A stretch of DNA of 64,000 nt from Chondromyces crocatus (GTDB lineage Bacteria > Myxococcota_A > Polyangia > Polyangiales > Polyangiaceae), in the NCBI RefSeq assembly GCF_001189295.1, contig NZ_CP012159.1, positions 372,001 to 436,000 of the forward strand, in the 5' to 3' direction. Both the position numbers and the translations under genes were made by a program. Below, piece by piece: positions 27,183 to 35,898 of this stretch (within the stretch, counting starts at the first letter, position 1; every line of letters begins with the position of its first letter). The notes below the pieces were generated by a model. That model worked only from the letters and a program-made list of their open reading frames with translations, was not told the DNA's origin and ran no database searches.

Positions 27183-28148
27183 TCAGACTTCTCCCGCGAG
27201 TACGCGGCGGATGATGGGCTCTTTGGGTACGAACACGGGGGCGAGCTCGTCGAGATCGTACCAGTCTCCCAGCTCGAAGAGCCCCCCACAGATCTCGTTG
27301 AGGCTGCAGTGCCGACACGCCTCCGCCTTCGGGTGACGGAAATCCGTCTGGCGTACGGTGCCCTTGTCGTCGAGGAAGTGAACGATCCGCTCCTCCCCTT
27401 TGATGATCTTGCGGGTCTCCGTCGAGCAATGGGCGAACTCGACCATGAAGCACAGCGGGACCCGCTCCACGCGGAAGGTGCGCCCGGCCTGCGCGAGAAA
27501 CCGCATGGCGCCAGCCAGCGACACCTCGAAATCTCGAAGCCTGTGTGCCGTGTCGCGGTTGGTTTCCGCCCGGCCCATGGAAGGATCGAGGTTGTTCCAC
27601 ACGAAGTGACGGATGAAGGGGAAGCGCTCCACGAAGTAGCGGACGGTCTCGTCGAGGTGGTCGCAGTTGAACGAGTTGATGACGGTGTTGATGTTGACCG
27701 TCACGCCCGCGCCGCCCGACGCACGCTCGGCCGTGTCGATCGCCTGGAGGTTCGTCAATGCGCGCAAGGCCAGCTCGAACGAGCCCTTCACACCCGTGAG
27801 GAAGTCCTCCACGTCGGCGCGGCAGGAGTGGATCGACACGTGGTAATGCCGCAATCCGGCCTCGACGAACCGCTGCGCCGTCTCTGGATCCGCGATCTTG
27901 GAGCCATTGGTGATCATCCGGACATGCAGCCCCCGCTCCACCGCGTAGCGGGTGATGTCCGGGACCAGCGGTGATAGCGACGGCTCACCGCCCGTCAGAA
28001 TGATTCCGAAATAGCCACGCTTGACGAAATCGTCGATCTCGCGCTGTGCGGTCACCAGATCGAGAACGTAAGGTGTTTCCGGGTTGGAGCAGAAGCGGCA
28101 GTACTGATTGCAGTGCCGAACGAGCTGCATGTAGCCGATGTTCGCCAT
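27183..28148 (-). CDS. Radical SAM protein of the HXS operon (second enzyme)
   Basis: The 321-residue protein has the cluster motif C13-x3-C17-x2-C20 (RHCNQYCRFC), LTGGEPSLSP and a later GSF segment after SIHS. The end has CRHCSLNEICGG, a short auxiliary-cluster-like cysteine group. It overlaps the upstream stop by one base (TGATG). It is too divergent for me to assign firmly to HxsC, and could be a second peptide maturase or an activating partner. Confidence 0.8.
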   Translation of the reverse strand: MANIGYMQLVRHCNQYCRFCSNPETPYVLDLVTAQREIDDFVKRGYFGIILTGGEPSLSPLVPDITRYAVERGLHVRMITNGSKIADPETAQRFVEAGLRHYHVSIHSCRADVEDFLTGVKGSFELALRALTNLQAIDTAERASGGAGVTVNINTVINSFNCDHLDETVRYFVERFPFIRHFVWNNLDPSMGRAETNRDTAHRLRDFEVSLAGAMRFLAQAGRTFRVERVPLCFMVEFAHCSTETRKIIKGEERIVHFLDDKGTVRQTDFRHPKAEACRHCSLNEICGGLFELGDWYDLDELAPVFVPKEPIIRRVLAGEV

Positions 28149-29065
28149 CAGCCTGCTCCCTTCTCCCGCGGCTGCTCGTCGTTGAAGAGACCAGGGAGAA
28201 TCCCTCGGAGCTCGGTCCCCGTGCGCCGCTCCCGCGTGCGCACCTCGGCTCGAGCAGGCGCGGGCCTGCCCAGCATGGGAAGACTGACCCGCCCTTCGCT
28301 GCGCTCCACCTCCGCTTTGGCTCGACGAGGCTCGCCATCAGCGGTCTCTTCCTCGGCCTGCCCCAGCCCTGCAAACCAGCCTGCCACATCAGGGCCGCTG
28401 TCCCGCGCTCCGACGCGCCACTGCAGCCCCATCGCGACGGCCTCTCGCATGGCACGCGCCAGGTGGGGTGAGACCAGCTCCGGGGCAGCAATCACCCGGT
28501 CCGCGACGCGCGCCGCGTTGCCGAGAGGGACGGCAGGAGAAAACTGGAGCGCGCGCGCGCCGAGCGTACCGACCAGGCGAGTGATCTCGACGAGATGCCG
28601 AAAATTGGAGCGCGTGACCACCGTCGTCGCAGAGAACTCGATGCCTTCGAGCTGCGCGTGCTTCAGCCCCTTCACAGTCTGCCCGAAGCTCCCCGGCGTG
28701 GCGGTGTGATAGTCGTGCATCGGCGCGGTGGAGCCGTGCACCGACACTTCCAGCCTGAGCCGCTTCGATGCCGCTCGTAGCGCGGCGGCATAGCCGCGGT
28801 ACGCGAGCCGCCGACCGTTGGTCTGCACCACGATTTGCGCGGCCCCCCGCGCCTCAGCCGCCCGGATCCAATCAGGGAGCCGCTCGTCGAGCGTCGGCTC
28901 TCCTCCCACGAGGGCCACCGTGCTGCCTGCACGGAGTGCAGCGAAACGATGCGCCATGTCCTCGTCTTCGTCCCTCGGCGCCTCTGCGGGCCGCGCACGG
29001 AGCGCTCCCTGCGCGCAGAACACGCACGCGTTGTTACACGCGAAGCCGAGGTCGACGACGAACAT
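28148..29065 (-). CDS. Radical SAM protein of the HXS operon (HxsC candidate)
   Basis: The 305-residue protein begins MFVVDLGFACNNACVFC with the cluster C10-x3-C14-x2-C17. It continues with VALVGGEPTL, QTNGRR and SVHGSTAPMHDYHTATPGSF, an order that fits HxsC-like paired radical SAM proteins. The C-terminal 70 residues are Arg/Glu-rich and probably disordered, with no SPASM cysteines. Start and stop both overlap neighbours by one base (TGATG). I favour it as the HxsC equivalent, but only by gene context and motif order. Confidence 0.78.
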   Translation of the reverse strand: MFVVDLGFACNNACVFCAQGALRARPAEAPRDEDEDMAHRFAALRAGSTVALVGGEPTLDERLPDWIRAAEARGAAQIVVQTNGRRLAYRGYAAALRAASKRLRLEVSVHGSTAPMHDYHTATPGSFGQTVKGLKHAQLEGIEFSATTVVTRSNFRHLVEITRLVGTLGARALQFSPAVPLGNAARVADRVIAAPELVSPHLARAMREAVAMGLQWRVGARDSGPDVAGWFAGLGQAEEETADGEPRRAKAEVERSEGRVSLPMLGRPAPARAEVRTRERRTGTELRGILPGLFNDEQPREKGAG

Positions 29066-29583
29066 CAGCTGTGTTCATGCGCTGCAGCGCGCATCATCGC
29101 GTCATGGTGCAGCTCGAGCCGCTCCACGTAGGTGAGGAAGCCTTCCAGCTCGGCCTCCCCTTCGTTCGCCCCGAGCACTTGCGCCAGCGCCATCGCGGCC
29201 AGACCTTGTTCCTCGCAGGTGGGCAACCAGCCGTCACCGCCGTTGCACACGTAGATCGCGAATCGCTCGGTGAACCCAGGCGGATGCGGCGTTCTCGGCG
29301 CATGGCTCCTGGCGAGGACCTCCAGACAGAATGGGCGGCCGTCCGCTCCTGCCACGGTGACGGTGATCGCTCCACGCCGCAGGGGCTCCATGCGCACGAC
29401 GGTCCACCGACCGAACTGGGATCCTTCAGAGAGGGGAGACAACAGAGCCCGCACCCGCCCCATCTCCCCTTCCGGCGGCGGCACTTCCGAAGTGGCCATG
29501 GCAGGCCGGGCCAGCAACGTCACGGCCGCGCTGCTGCCCAGCACACCCACCACAAAGCGACGCGACACCGTCCTCCAGGACAT
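29065..29583 (-). CDS. Tat-exported protein, first gene of the HXS operon
   Basis: The 172-residue protein has a twin-arginine signal, VSRRFVVGVLGSSAAVTLLA ending in ARPAMA, implying folded export. The mature part has three cysteines (PFCLEV, YVCNGG, PTCEEQ) and a C-terminus with His and Met residues (LELHHDAMMRAAAHEHS). An excellent GGAGGG site precedes the ATG. It overlaps the next radical SAM gene by one base. I do not recognise the family. Context suggests it processes, carries or anchors the modified peptide outside the cytoplasm. Confidence 0.7.
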   Translation of the reverse strand: MSWRTVSRRFVVGVLGSSAAVTLLARPAMATSEVPPPEGEMGRVRALLSPLSEGSQFGRWTVVRMEPLRRGAITVTVAGADGRPFCLEVLARSHAPRTPHPPGFTERFAIYVCNGGDGWLPTCEEQGLAAMALAQVLGANEGEAELEGFLTYVERLELHHDAMMRAAAHEHS

Positions 29584-29674
29584 ACCCGAGCCCTCCTACC
29601 ACTTGCCCCGTTAGCAGGATCGGCGGAATACGGGTTCACGTCAACTTGACTGGAGGCCAACCCGTCCAGTCCCA

Positions 29675-29733
29675 TCGGCGCTCACCCAACGCGCCGCGTC
29701 AGCAGCGAGCGCGGCGCGTTGGGTGAGCGCCGA
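29675..29733. other. Perfect 24-bp hairpin between the clpB-like gene and the HXS operon
   Basis: The arm T-CGGCGCTCACCCAACGCG-CCGCG (29675-29698) pairs perfectly with 29710-29733 across an 11-base loop. No T-run follows on either strand. It probably insulates the clpB-like transcript from the HXS operon, with a smaller inverted repeat, ACTGGA...TCCAGT, at 29649-29670. The whole gene-free stretch is 29584-29876. I see no convincing promoter for the operon there. Confidence 0.85.
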
Positions 29734-29876
29734 CGATGCGGCCGCCTCAGGCAGTTCGTCGAGCTCCCTCGACTCCTGTGAGACCGTCGTCGTTGCAAAG
29801 CCTCAGGTCATCGGAGTGGGCACGGACACCAGATTCTGTGACGAACGTCTCTCACGCCCTTCTCCGGCATCCCAGC

Positions 29877-32489
29877 TCACGCCTTGGTGAAAGAAAAGCG
29901 CCCTTCCTTGACGTCCACCTGGACCACCTGCCCTGGCTTGTACCCGCCTGCCAGCAGCTCCTCCGCGAGCGGGTTTTGAAGCTCGCGCGTGATGGCCCGC
30001 TTCAAAGGCCGAGCCCCCAGGCTCGGGTCGTAGCCGAGGTCCACGAGGCGCCCCTTCGCTCCATCGGAGAGGGACAGCTTGATCTCCTTGTCCGTGAGGA
30101 GATGCTCCAGCCGACGAAGCTGGATGTCCACGATCCCACGCAGGTCTTCCTTGCTGAGGGCCTTGAAGACCACGATGTCGTCGATCCGATTCAGAAACTC
30201 CGGGCGGAAGAACTCGCGCAGCTCTTCGAGCAGCACGTCCCGGATCGCCTCACGCCCGTCCTCGGAGTCCCAGAGACGTCCATCGGTCTCGAGGATCCGC
30301 TTCGAGCCGATGTTCGAGGTCATGATCACGACCGTATTCGAGAAATCAGCTGTCCGACCGCGGCCATCCGTCAGCCGTCCATCGTCCAGGATCTGGAGCA
30401 GCAGATTGAACACGTCGGCGTGCGCCTTCTCGACCTCGTCGAACAGCAGAACGCTGTAGGGTCTGCGACGCGCTGCCTCGGTCAGAAAGCCCCCTTGCTC
30501 GCTGTCAGCATACCCCGGCGGTGCACCAATGAGACGCTGGGCCATGTGACGCTCCATGAACTCGCTCATGTCGAGCCTCGTCATGGCCTGCTCGTCGTCG
30601 AACAGAAACTCGGCGAGCGCCTTGGCCAGCTCGGTCTTCCCCACGCCACTCGGACCGAGGAAGAGGAACGAGCCAATCGGTTTCCCAGGATCGCGCAGCC
30701 CGACCCGGCCTCGACGGACCGCACGGGAAATCGCGCGCCCCGCTTCGTCCTGCCCGACCACGCGCTGGGCGAGCCGCTCCTCCATCTTGAGCAGCTTCTC
30801 GGCCTCTCCCTCCAGCATCTTCGCGACCGGGATGCCGGTCCAATCATTCAGCGTCGCGGCAACGTCTGCCTCCTCCACCGTATTCGATGAGGCGGCCACC
30901 CCCTCGCGCTGCGCTGCCTCTTCGGCCGCGTTGAGCCGTCTCGAGATCTCGGGAATCGTGACGTGCTCGAGCTCCCCGATGCGGGCGAAGACACGGTCTC
31001 GCTGGGCGATCTTCAGCGCGGCTTGAGCGTCGGCGAGTTCCTTTCGAATCGCCTGGATGGCGGCGACGACTCCCTGACGCGAGGCGACCCGCGTGCGCAT
31101 CTCCTGCGCCCGCGGCTCGATCTCCGCGAGCTCCTTCTCCAGACGACCCCGCGTCTGCACACTGAGGCGATCTTCGTCGTCGGCGAGGGCCGCGATCTGA
31201 GCACGCAGTGAGTCCGCACGACGGCTCAGGAGATCGAGATCAGCCGGGATACCATCCACCTCGACCCGCTTCCTTGCCGACGTCTCATCGAGGAGATCCA
31301 CGGCCGTGTCGGGCAGGGCGCGATCCGAGATGTATCGCTTCGCCAGCACCACCGCAGCGGCGATCGCACTCTCTCCGACGCGAACCCGATGATGTTCCTC
31401 GTACTTCGTGGTGATGCCGCGCAGGATCTCCGTCGCCTGCGCGATCCCCGGCGCTTCCAGCGTGACGGTCGAGAATCGCCGGAGGATGGACGAATCCCGC
31501 TCGTTGATCTTGCGAATCCCCTCCGGCGTGCTCGTCGCGATGATCCGGATCTCACCGCGCGACAGGAGCGGCTTCAACAGCTCCCCCACGCCTGCACCCG
31601 TCACGCCCTGACCGAAGAGGGCGTCGAAGTCCTCGACGACCAGAATGCTCTCGGCCGTGGGGTCGGCGCGCAGCTTGTCGACCAGCACCTTGAGGCGCTG
31701 CTCGATCTCTCCCCGCAGCTTCGCGCCCGCGACGAGCGCGCCCGTGTCCAGCTCGTACAGATGCGCTCCCGCGAGATTCGACGGGACGTCGCCACGCGCG
31801 ATCCGCTCTGCCAGCCCCCGGATGAGCGCCGACTTGCCCACCCCGGCCTCACCGATGATGAAGGGATGGTTCTTGTTCCGGCGCTCCAGGATCTGGAGCA
31901 GGCGTCGGGCCTCGAGGTCTCGCCCGATGACCGGATCGAATTTCCCCTGCCGCCCATCCGCCACGAGATCACGGACGTACAGAGATGCCTGCCCCGGCTC
32001 TCCAGAGGGAGCAGGCCCAGCCGAACTCTCCCGCGCAGCCGCTTCGAGGACGGAGACATGCGGTCGGAAAGCGCCCGGACCGATACCGAACGAGGAGAGA
32101 ATCTCACCTGCCGGGCCCCTGATTTCCTGCGCCAGTGCGTGCAGCAGGTGCTCGACGCCCACACTGGGCGCCTTGTCACGGGTCGACTCACGCTCGGCGC
32201 GCCCCAGCAGATCGAGGAGGCGCGGGCTGACGTACGCGACCGCTCCTGGCGACTTGGGCAGCTTCCGGAGCGCGGCGTCGGCGAGCTGGAGCGTCTCGTT
32301 GGGGTCGGCTCCAGCCCGCCGGAAGACCTCCCCTACCCCCCGATCGCGCTCCAGAAGCCGGTACAGCAGGTGAAGCGTGGTGACCTCTTGATGCTGGCGC
32401 TCATCCGCCACCTGCTGCGCGCCAGCGACCACCTGCCGCGCGTCCTGCGTGTACCGCTCGAGGTGAATCGTTCCCTCTGTATCCGCCAT
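29877..32489 (-). CDS. ClpB-type AAA+ protein with altered first ATPase domain
   Basis: The 870-residue protein has the ClpB layout: N-terminal Clp domain (1-150), first ATPase domain with Walker A GEAGVGKS (213-220), coiled middle domain (about 410-540), second ATPase domain with GPSGVGKTE and LLFDEVEKAH, and a D2-small domain. Two features differ from ordinary ClpB. The first Walker B reads VVEDFDAL instead of the usual DE order (E286-D287). The first pore loop reads GAKLRGE, with Leu258 where ClpB has Tyr. It is probably a specialised disaggregase or remodeller paralogue; a canonical clpB is expected elsewhere. Confidence 0.88.
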   Translation of the reverse strand: MADTEGTIHLERYTQDARQVVAGAQQVADERQHQEVTTLHLLYRLLERDRGVGEVFRRAGADPNETLQLADAALRKLPKSPGAVAYVSPRLLDLLGRAERESTRDKAPSVGVEHLLHALAQEIRGPAGEILSSFGIGPGAFRPHVSVLEAAARESSAGPAPSGEPGQASLYVRDLVADGRQGKFDPVIGRDLEARRLLQILERRNKNHPFIIGEAGVGKSALIRGLAERIARGDVPSNLAGAHLYELDTGALVAGAKLRGEIEQRLKVLVDKLRADPTAESILVVEDFDALFGQGVTGAGVGELLKPLLSRGEIRIIATSTPEGIRKINERDSSILRRFSTVTLEAPGIAQATEILRGITTKYEEHHRVRVGESAIAAAVVLAKRYISDRALPDTAVDLLDETSARKRVEVDGIPADLDLLSRRADSLRAQIAALADDEDRLSVQTRGRLEKELAEIEPRAQEMRTRVASRQGVVAAIQAIRKELADAQAALKIAQRDRVFARIGELEHVTIPEISRRLNAAEEAAQREGVAASSNTVEEADVAATLNDWTGIPVAKMLEGEAEKLLKMEERLAQRVVGQDEAGRAISRAVRRGRVGLRDPGKPIGSFLFLGPSGVGKTELAKALAEFLFDDEQAMTRLDMSEFMERHMAQRLIGAPPGYADSEQGGFLTEAARRRPYSVLLFDEVEKAHADVFNLLLQILDDGRLTDGRGRTADFSNTVVIMTSNIGSKRILETDGRLWDSEDGREAIRDVLLEELREFFRPEFLNRIDDIVVFKALSKEDLRGIVDIQLRRLEHLLTDKEIKLSLSDGAKGRLVDLGYDPSLGARPLKRAITRELQNPLAEELLAGGYKPGQVVQVDVKEGRFSFTKA

Positions 32490-32565
32490 GGCGGGAGCCT
32501 AGCGCAATCAGCCTCTTGCGGGCTTGCATCTGAGCGAACTCGGTCGGAGGTTGTCTTCTGGAATC

Positions 32566-32856
32566 ATGGAAGCCAACGTCACCATCTACGTCACCGGATA
32601 CTGCCCCTACTGCACCCGCGCCAAGGCCTTGCTGAGCCAGAAGGGCGTCAAGTACACGGAGGTAAACGTCGAGAGTCGGGACGACCTTCGCCGATGGATG
32701 CATCAGGCGTCGGGCCAACGCACGGTGCCTCAGATCTTCATCAACGGTCAGAGCGTGGGCGGGTTCAGCGACATCGCCGCTCTCGACAAGGCAGGTCAGC
32801 TCGACCCGCTCCTGGCGAAGCCCGCCGGCCCGGACTCTCCCGCCATGCCACGCTGA
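32566..32856 (+). CDS. grxC: Glutaredoxin, class 3 type
   Basis: The 96-residue protein has the redox motif CPYC (C13, C16), the TVPQIFING segment with the cis-proline that binds glutathione, and GGFSD, all in the order of GrxC-type glutaredoxins. It reduces disulfides or glutathione-protein mixed disulfides in the cytoplasm. The ATG at 32566 is preferred over an upstream in-frame TTG, which only adds a non-homologous segment. A small CCTCCA...TGGAGG hairpin at 32900-32916 may end the transcript. Confidence 0.93.
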   Translation: MEANVTIYVTGYCPYCTRAKALLSQKGVKYTEVNVESRDDLRRWMHQASGQRTVPQIFINGQSVGGFSDIAALDKAGQLDPLLAKPAGPDSPAMPR

Positions 32857-33010
32857 GCCCACAGACGGACAGCACGATTCGTCCGCAGGACGATGAGATC
32901 CTCCACGAGCTGGAGGGGTGAGGGCTTTCATTGCCACCCAATCGATCTGCGGCGCATCGCATCGTGCGAATGCACCCCTCGGCGGGGCAGGACAGGTGCG
33001 AAATGCGAGG

Positions 33011-34741
33011 TCAGGGGGTCTTCTGCAGGACCAGGAGCTGGACGCGGCGATTCTTCTCCCGCCCTGCGTTCGTCGCGTTGTCCGCGATGGGCTTGCTCCC
33101 TCCGTATCCCTTCACGACGAGCCGCTCCGCCGGGATCCCTTTGTCGACGAGCCACTTCCTGACCGACTCGGCCCGCGCCGTGGACAACGTCTCGTTGTAC
33201 TTCGCGTTTCCCGTGTTGTCGGTGTGCGCCTGCACCTCGATCTTCACCCACTCCGGATGCTGAAGCACCACCTCCTTCAGCTCCTCCAGAACAGGATTCG
33301 ACTTCGCTTCGATGGGCGGCAAGGCGGCGGTCGAGACCCGAAAGAGCACGGGGTCGAGCAGCATCACCTCGTCGCCGCGCACCCGGACCAGCTTCGGGCA
33401 ACCATGAGCGCTGGGCTCTGTGCTGGCTGGCCCCTTCTCGCCAGGGCAGGCGTCCTCGCCGTCATGGATGCCGTCACCGTCTCGATCGACCACCGGCGGC
33501 GGCGCAGGGCAACCAGGACGACCCCCGACCGACTCCGCCGGACCTGACTCGCTGGGACAAGCATCGAGCGAGTCCGGCACCCCATCCCCATCGGCATCGG
33601 CAGGACACCCGTTTTTCGAGGGATCGCCCGAGGCCACCCCTCCCTGCTCCGGGCAGGCGTCTTCCGGATCCGGAATCCCGTCATCGTCACCGTCCACCAC
33701 GGGGCAGCCGTTCCGCTTGGGGTCGGCGTGCTTGGGCCCGTAGGCGTAGGGGCAAGCGTCGCTCTCGTCGAGCACCCCATCTTCATCGGAGTCGGCCGTC
33801 GCCTTGGCTTGCACCCGCGGGTCCTCGGCGCGCGGTGCCCAGGCCAGCGTCCCGATCACACGGAAGGACGGCGTCCCCAGCCCCTCACCCAGCCCTGGGC
33901 CGCCAGCAGCCCCCACCGCAAGACCGGAAAATACCCACCCTCGGGCCCCGAGCAGGACTTCCGCACGTGTCGCCCGAGCGTGCTCCACGCGCGTCTGTTC
34001 GGTGATGCCGAGAGAGCCTCCCTGCAGTGGTGTCGAGGCGTAGATCTCCGGACCGATCTGCAACCGCTCGTTCCAGAACAGCACCGCAGCGCCAGCGCCG
34101 TAGACCAGCGTCGAGGGGTTCCCCGAGCTGCGGAACATCCCGCTACCCAGCGCGCTCCACACGATACGCTCGCCGATGCGACCGCCCAGGAGGAGCTGAG
34201 GCGAGATCCGGATCGACCCATCTCCCATGTAGTTGTCCGACGCGCCGGTGGGGAGATGAAGCGCGAAGCCCGTCCCGATCTGGAACACGCCGCGCTCTTC
34301 ACCGAAGAGACGGATACGGGCTCCGAGCCGTAGATCACCAAGCGCCGGGCCTGAAGGGATCGCTTCGGTGGCTCCCCCTGCGCCCAGCGCCCCCTCCCCC
34401 GACTGCGCCACGGCGAGCGGAAGCTGCGCGGCGATCTGGAGTCGATCGAACAGCGCGAACGTCGCTCCGATGTGCAGGATGGACTGTCCTCCGACCACCG
34501 CCCGCTCTTCACCATTCTGGCTGAGCGTCAGTGGCGAGGCCGCGTGGCTGAAGAGGACATGCCCTCTGGGAACGAGATGGCCACCGATGAAGGGCGACGG
34601 GATGCCAAAAAAGGGATCACCGGCCGATGATGGATCCAGGGGGTCGAGGGCAATGGCGCCCGCCTCCTGGGCTGCTGCTGGCGCGGAGAGCATGGCGGCG
34701 GCGACGAGCAACGCCACCCCCGAGACAAAAGCCTTCATCAA
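33011..34741 (-). CDS. OmpA-family outer-membrane protein with TSP3 repeats
   Basis: The 576-residue protein has a signal peptide (VALLVAAAMLSAPAAAQ) and a beta-barrel-like region to about residue 320. Several acidic thrombospondin type 3 repeats follow (DSDEDGVLDESDACP, DADGDGVPDSLDACP), which bind Ca2+. The C-terminal OmpA domain (VQAHTDNTG...GYGGSKPIADN...REKNRRVQ) binds peptidoglycan non-covalently. It probably spans the outer membrane and anchors it to the wall. It is divergent from the PEGA-protein gene. Confidence 0.9.
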   Translation of the reverse strand: MMKAFVSGVALLVAAAMLSAPAAAQEAGAIALDPLDPSSAGDPFFGIPSPFIGGHLVPRGHVLFSHAASPLTLSQNGEERAVVGGQSILHIGATFALFDRLQIAAQLPLAVAQSGEGALGAGGATEAIPSGPALGDLRLGARIRLFGEERGVFQIGTGFALHLPTGASDNYMGDGSIRISPQLLLGGRIGERIVWSALGSGMFRSSGNPSTLVYGAGAAVLFWNERLQIGPEIYASTPLQGGSLGITEQTRVEHARATRAEVLLGARGWVFSGLAVGAAGGPGLGEGLGTPSFRVIGTLAWAPRAEDPRVQAKATADSDEDGVLDESDACPYAYGPKHADPKRNGCPVVDGDDDGIPDPEDACPEQGGVASGDPSKNGCPADADGDGVPDSLDACPSESGPAESVGGRPGCPAPPPVVDRDGDGIHDGEDACPGEKGPASTEPSAHGCPKLVRVRGDEVMLLDPVLFRVSTAALPPIEAKSNPVLEELKEVVLQHPEWVKIEVQAHTDNTGNAKYNETLSTARAESVRKWLVDKGIPAERLVVKGYGGSKPIADNATNAGREKNRRVQLLVLQKTP

Positions 34742-34887
34742 GTAGGCGACTTTATCCTCGGTGGCAGTCTCAAAGCAAAGAACACGTCATGCCGACCACA
34801 GAACTCTTCGGGGAGCGAGGGTTCCGTTCTAGGATGCTGCGAGTCGAGGAGGGTCGGCTCCTCAGGTCGGGCAACAAGGAGCTGGCG

Positions 34888-35898
34888 ATGGAGGGCAGGC
34901 GCGGAATGAGATGGACCGGCGTGGCCGTGATGGTGGGGGCTCTGAGCTTGGTGGGTGGGGAGGCATGGGCGCAGACAGCTCCCGGCGCCCCCACGGCACC
35001 GCAATCACCTCCCGCGGCCGCCACCGCACCAGCCGCTCCACTCTCGGAGTCGCTCACCGGAATGGCCAGAGCAGAACATGGCGCAGCCGTGGCGCTCTTC
35101 AAGGATGGGGACTTCGCCGGGGCGCTCGAACGGTACGAGAAGGCCTATGAGCTCTCTCGGGATCATCGCCTCCTCTGGAGCGTCGCACTGTGTCAGAAGA
35201 ACCTGCGCCACTACGCTGGGTTGCTCACGACGCTACAGCGCCTCGAGCAGGACGCGGGGGCAAAGCTCAGCGAAGACGACCGGAAGGACCTCGCCGATCT
35301 CCGGAGCACCGCCGAGTCGCTGGTGAGCCGGATCGAGCTTGCGGTGAGCGAGGCCGGTGCGACGGTCCTGATCGATGACGTCCCCATGGGGACGACGCCA
35401 CTCCCGAAGCCACTCGCCGTCGAGCTGGGAGAGCGAAGGCTGCAGATCACGAAGCCTGGCTTCAAGGCTTTCTCGCGCACCCTGCGGGTCGAAGGTGGCA
35501 GCCGGATCGGGCTGGCGGCGACCCTGGAGCGCGACGTCCGCCGCGGCACGCTCCTCGTGCAAGCTGCACCCGACGATCTGATCTCGGTCGATGGCAAGCT
35601 GGTCGGTCGAGGGCGCTGGGAAGGTCCCGTGACGAGCGGACCGCACGCCCTCCGCGTGAGCGCGACGGGGAAGGAGACCCACGAAGCCGAGGTGCTGGTG
35701 CGCGAAGGCGAGCTCCGGCGGGTCGATGTCGGCCTGAACAAGGCGTCGGCAAGCTCGGGGCGGCTGTGGTGGTGGCTCGGTGGCGGCGCCGCGCTCCTCG
35801 CAGGCGCGGTACTCACCGGAGCCTTGCTGTACGAGCCCGGGACGCCCGCCGAGCGAGGGACACTGGGGACGATTCCACTCTCGTTCGGAGGTCGATGA
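34888..35898 (+). CDS. PEGA-domain protein with helical repeat and C-terminal membrane anchor
   Basis: The 336-residue protein has a signal sequence ending in EAWAQ and a Pro/Ala-rich linker. A TPR-like helical region follows (ALFKDGDFAGALERYEKAYE). Two PEGA-like beta domains come next (VLIDDVPMGTTPLPKPL, ISVDGKLVGRGRWEGPV), then a C-terminal hydrophobic helix (WWWLGGGAALLAGAVLTGAL). AAGGAG precedes the ATG. Its stop overlaps the next gene's start by four bases, so the two products are made together and probably act together at the envelope. Confidence 0.82.
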   Translation: MEGRRGMRWTGVAVMVGALSLVGGEAWAQTAPGAPTAPQSPPAAATAPAAPLSESLTGMARAEHGAAVALFKDGDFAGALERYEKAYELSRDHRLLWSVALCQKNLRHYAGLLTTLQRLEQDAGAKLSEDDRKDLADLRSTAESLVSRIELAVSEAGATVLIDDVPMGTTPLPKPLAVELGERRLQITKPGFKAFSRTLRVEGGSRIGLAATLERDVRRGTLLVQAAPDDLISVDGKLVGRGRWEGPVTSGPHALRVSATGKETHEAEVLVREGELRRVDVGLNKASASSGRLWWWLGGGAALLAGAVLTGALLYEPGTPAERGTLGTIPLSFGGR

